Shown here one piece after another: positions 6,235-8,703 of a stretch of DNA of 8,703 bases. Every line of letters begins with the position of its first letter. Within the stretch, counting starts at the first letter, position 1. The position numbers were made by a program, and so were the translations under genes. The notes beneath the pieces are model-generated. The model worked only from the letters and a program-made list of their open reading frames with translations, was not told the origin of the DNA and did not search any database. Source of the DNA: an uncultured Eudoraea sp. (GTDB lineage: Bacteria > Bacteroidota > Bacteroidia > Flavobacteriales > Flavobacteriaceae); the NCBI GenBank assembly GCA_905479615.1, contig CAJQNH010000019.1:1-8703 (forward strand), written 5' to 3'.

Positions 6235-8175
6235 ATGAACCAAACCTCATTACACAGCTTGTTGGCTTCAAATAAGCTGGATAACCCTGAGAAGGCGAAT
6301 CTAAAAGAATTATTTGATTTGAGATTATCTGCTAACCTTTCTATTATTCAAAACCTTTTCTTATCGCTATACCCTGAGTCAACCTTACAAAATTCATTTC
6401 CTTTATTGTTGGAACTTCTTCCTGAACTCTATAAGAAAAGGCCTGAAAACCTTAAAATTCAGGATCTGAGAAGGCTTAAACATGCTAATTGGTATAAATC
6501 AGAAAAAATGGTTGGCATGCAATTGTATGTGGATCACTTCAATAAAGATCTGAAAGGTCTTGAAACTAAAATTCCATATTTTGAAAAATTAGGTGTCAAC
6601 CTTATTCATATCATGCCTGTCACAACAAGGCCGAAAGGAGAAAATGACGGGGGATATGCAGTCAACAGTTACACGCAAGTGGACAAAAAGTATGGTTCCA
6701 AAGAAGACCTGTTGAACCTTACAAAAAAACTTCGCTCCAAAAATATGCATCTGATGATGGATTTTGTTGTAAACCATACTTCAGATGAATTTCCCTGGGC
6801 AAAAAAAGCAATGGCGGGAGATAAAAAATATCAGGACTATTATTATACCTACCCGGATCGGAAATTACCAGATGAATTTGAGTATTCCCTGCCGGAAGTG
6901 TTTCCTCAAACCTCTCCTGGAAACTTCACATTTAATACGAAGATGGACAGGTGGGTTATGACCGTATTTAATGACTATCAATGGGACCTAAATTATACAA
7001 ACCCAATGGTGTTTATGGATATGCTTACTAATCTGGTAGAATTGGTCAACTTAGGCGCAGATGTTATTCGCTTTGACGCTCTGGCATTTTTATGGAAGAA
7101 ATTGGGTACAAATTCCCAAAATCTTCCCGAAGCACATAACCTAATTTCGCTCTTTCGAATGTGCTTACAAGTCATTGCTCCCGGGGTTGTTCTGTTGGCT
7201 GAAGCTATAGTTTCTCCACAGGAAATTATTACGTATTTTGGTGAAGGCATTAAAAAAGGCAATGAATGTGAAATTGCCTACAATGCCACTTTGATGGCGC
7301 TACTTTGGAATTCAGTAGCCACAAAAAAAACTCATCTTTTGTATAAAAACCTGATAAATTTACCAAGTAAACCCATAGAAGGGACCTGGATAAATTATAT
7401 CAGATGCCATGACGACATTGGGCTTGGATTTGATGACCGTTATATATCCGAAGTGGGCTGGGGCGTGACAGCACACAGGAAGTTTTTATTGGATTACTAT
7501 TGTCAAAAACTGGATTGGTCACCCGCTAAGGGGCAAATTTTTATGTATAATCCAAAAAATGGCGATGGTAGGATTACCGGAAGTGCCGCCTCCTTACTAG
7601 GACTGGAAAAAGGGTTAGAGCAGAACAATCAGGAATTGATAAAATTGGCAGTAAATAAAATCCTAATGCTGCATGCCATTATATTATCCTATGGTGGAAT
7701 TCCCATGATCTATGCCGGTGATGAAATAGGGACATTGAATGATTATTCTTATCTTAAGAATAATTATTTAAAAGAAGATAGCAGATGGGTTAACAGGCCT
7801 AAACAAGATTGGAAAACAGTGTCTGGATTAGATAAAATTGAAACCCCCCAAACACAAATATTCCATTCCCTTAAAAAACTAATTAATATTAGAAGAAATA
7901 CACCAGTATTTGCTGATATGAACAATTTAGTACTGCATCAAACGCCAAGCCCACATATTTTTATGTTTGAAAGAACAAATAATTCCGATAAGGATATCCT
8001 TGTAATTTGCAATTTTGATGAAAAAATTCAAATGATAGATACCGTTGATCTTGTCTCCAAGGGTTATGCATCAGGAGGCAAACTGAAGGACCTGGTATTA
8101 GGTGAAAGCATTACTTTAAAAAGTGCCTTGTTAGAAATAAATCCCTTTCAAATTCTATGGCTCAGCAAGTCTTAG
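6235..8175 (+). CDS. GH13 subfamily 4 amylosucrase / sucrose hydrolase
   Basis: This 646-residue enzyme is close in length and motif order to Neisseria amylosucrase (about 636 residues). An N-terminal helical domain (about 1-90) leads into a (beta/alpha)8 barrel starting near YVDHFNKDLKGL. The catalytic set is complete: nucleophile Asp281 (DVIRFDALAF), acid/base Glu323 (LLAEAIV) and Asp393 (RCHDDIG), with His181 (FVVNHTS), Arg279 and His392. Asp138 (NDGGYAV) and Arg517 (EDSRW) match the salt-bridge pair that closes the pocket in sucrose-specific GH13_4 enzymes. It should therefore cleave sucrose, passing glucose to an alpha-glucan (amylosucrase) or to water (hydrolase) and freeing fructose. 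Which of the two cannot be settled by reading. A beta-domain forms the C-terminus (about 565-646). There is no signal peptide, so it acts in the cytosol. It follows the fructokinase gene by 2 bp. Confidence 0.94.
   Translation: MNQTSLHSLLASNKLDNPEKANLKELFDLRLSANLSIIQNLFLSLYPESTLQNSFPLLLELLPELYKKRPENLKIQDLRRLKHANWYKSEKMVGMQLYVDHFNKDLKGLETKIPYFEKLGVNLIHIMPVTTRPKGENDGGYAVNSYTQVDKKYGSKEDLLNLTKKLRSKNMHLMMDFVVNHTSDEFPWAKKAMAGDKKYQDYYYTYPDRKLPDEFEYSLPEVFPQTSPGNFTFNTKMDRWVMTVFNDYQWDLNYTNPMVFMDMLTNLVELVNLGADVIRFDALAFLWKKLGTNSQNLPEAHNLISLFRMCLQVIAPGVVLLAEAIVSPQEIITYFGEGIKKGNECEIAYNATLMALLWNSVATKKTHLLYKNLINLPSKPIEGTWINYIRCHDDIGLGFDDRYISEVGWGVTAHRKFLLDYYCQKLDWSPAKGQIFMYNPKNGDGRITGSAASLLGLEKGLEQNNQELIKLAVNKILMLHAIILSYGGIPMIYAGDEIGTLNDYSYLKNNYLKEDSRWVNRPKQDWKTVSGLDKIETPQTQIFHSLKKLINIRRNTPVFADMNNLVLHQTPSPHIFMFERTNNSDKDILVICNFDEKIQMIDTVDLVSKGYASGGKLKDLVLGESITLKSALLEINPFQILWLSKS
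8172..8175. other. Interleaved convergent stop codons (4-bp overlap)
   Basis: TTAG carries the plus-strand TAG (8173-8175) of the amylosucrase-type gene and the minus-strand TAA (8174-8172) of the right-edge gene. The genes overlap by 4 bp and no intergenic terminator can fit. It repeats the arrangement at 1055-1060. Confidence 0.9.
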
Positions 8176-8703
8176 CTATATTTTACTTTTCTTAAAATTC
8201 GAAAAGACTCCTTCAAAGATTCGTGAATGTTTAAATCGTATTTCTTTAAGAGAGGCCGGGCTGTTTCCATTAGATCCTTCGCTTCTTCAAAACCATTAAA
8301 ATAGCAAATAAGATAAGTTGCTGGTAATAATTCCAAATCCAGTTCTTCTGAACGCTTGAGTGACAGACCCTTTTCTATTTTTTGCAAAATAGCCTTGTTT
8401 GAATTAAAAATATGATACAAGGTCTTTTTATCATATTGAGGTGGTTCAAAAATTAAATCACTTTGAATTTGATAGGTTCCGTTATCTGAGAAAAATATAT
8501 CCACTTTTTCCAAAGGATAGTATTTTTGTTGATTTCCCAAGCCCAACTTCACATATTCCATAATAGTAAAAGATTCGTCATTATAGCTTATTGAGATTTC
8601 ATCCAGGGTAGAATAGAAAAGTTTAACCTGTTCATTAATGAGTTCTATATCTACTCTAGAATAAAAAACTTCGTTTTTTACTTTTTTTTGATTGCCCGCC
8701 CAG
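8172..8703 (-). CDS. Unrecognised protein, 3' part of a gene cut by the window edge
   Basis: The frame ends at TAA 8174-8172 and is open for 176 codons to the right edge. The first ATG in the window is at 8561 (MEYVKLGLGNQQKYYP), but 47 open, coding-like codons precede it (reading WAGNQKKVKNEVFYSRVDIE near the edge). That Met is therefore probably internal and the gene partial. I know no family for it. The visible part is mixed beta/alpha: an N-terminal half with alternating hydrophobic strands (VDIELI, KVDIFFSDNGTYQIQ) and a C-terminal half that looks helical (KAILQKIEKGLSLKRSEELD, EEAKDLMETARPLLKKYDL), ending in basic residues. Short similar pieces, GNQKKVKNEV and GNQQKYYPLEKV, lie about 55 residues apart and may reflect an internal repeat. 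No membrane helix or signal is visible. It is convergent with the sucrose operon and overlaps its last gene by 4 bp, so a functional link is not implied. Confidence 0.75.
   Translation of the reverse strand, partial: WAGNQKKVKNEVFYSRVDIELINEQVKLFYSTLDEISISYNDESFTIMEYVKLGLGNQQKYYPLEKVDIFFSDNGTYQIQSDLIFEPPQYDKKTLYHIFNSNKAILQKIEKGLSLKRSEELDLELLPATYLICYFNGFEEAKDLMETARPLLKKYDLNIHESLKESFRILRKVKYS

Noticed and set aside
8172..8561. A complete 129-residue gene starting at 8561
   Set aside because: The frame stays open and protein-like to the window edge, so the gene is more likely partial.
1..8703. CRISPR array, insertion sequence, tRNA/rRNA gene or phage-defence system
   Set aside because: No regularly spaced repeats, transposase motifs, terminal inverted repeats or structured RNA signatures were seen, and all recognised genes are metabolic or envelope-related.

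Overview
The window looks like chromosomal DNA of a marine-type Flavobacteriia or related Bacteroidota. It is AT-rich, starts lack Shine-Dalgarno sequences, and several proteins have architectures I associate with that group: an SPFH protein with a C-terminal GYF_2 domain, a plant-type acyl-ACP desaturase, and a membrane-anchored helix-hairpin-helix protein ending in a HDP-x-SWP...GKW tail. No taxonomic marker gene is present, so this rests on protein style only.

Layout. Bases 1-535 hold no standard-length gene. A clear 31-codon membrane-peptide start lies at 314-409, and its frame continues, broken by TAA codons, into the gene at 536. I read this as the decayed remnant of an envelope (OmpA-like) gene. 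Bases 536-1060 (+) encode a membrane-anchored HhH protein. Bases 5110-1055 (-) form a tight four-gene cluster in transcription order: SPFH/GYF_2 protein, double zinc-ribbon tail-anchored protein, PPP-family metallophosphatase, acyl-ACP desaturase. Bases 5288-8175 (+) form a two-gene operon of a PfkB fructokinase and a GH13_4 amylosucrase/sucrose hydrolase. Bases 8703-8172 (-) are the 3' part of an unrecognised gene that runs off the right edge. The SPFH and kinase operons diverge from a 177-bp intergenic region, the only obvious bidirectional control region in the window.

How the genes may work together. The minus-strand cluster pairs two proteins that resemble YdjI (SPFH) and YdjG (zinc ribbon) of the Bacillus subtilis ydjFGHI membrane-stress operon, here without a PspA and linked to a phosphatase and a fatty-acid desaturase. 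This suggests a membrane-maintenance role, which is inference. The plus-strand pair makes a simple cytosolic sucrose route: the GH13_4 enzyme splits sucrose, transferring glucose to glucan or water and freeing fructose, and the kinase makes fructose phosphate. No sucrose transporter or regulator is visible here.

Both convergent junctions (1055-1060 and 8172-8175) have overlapping stop codons and no room for an intergenic terminator.
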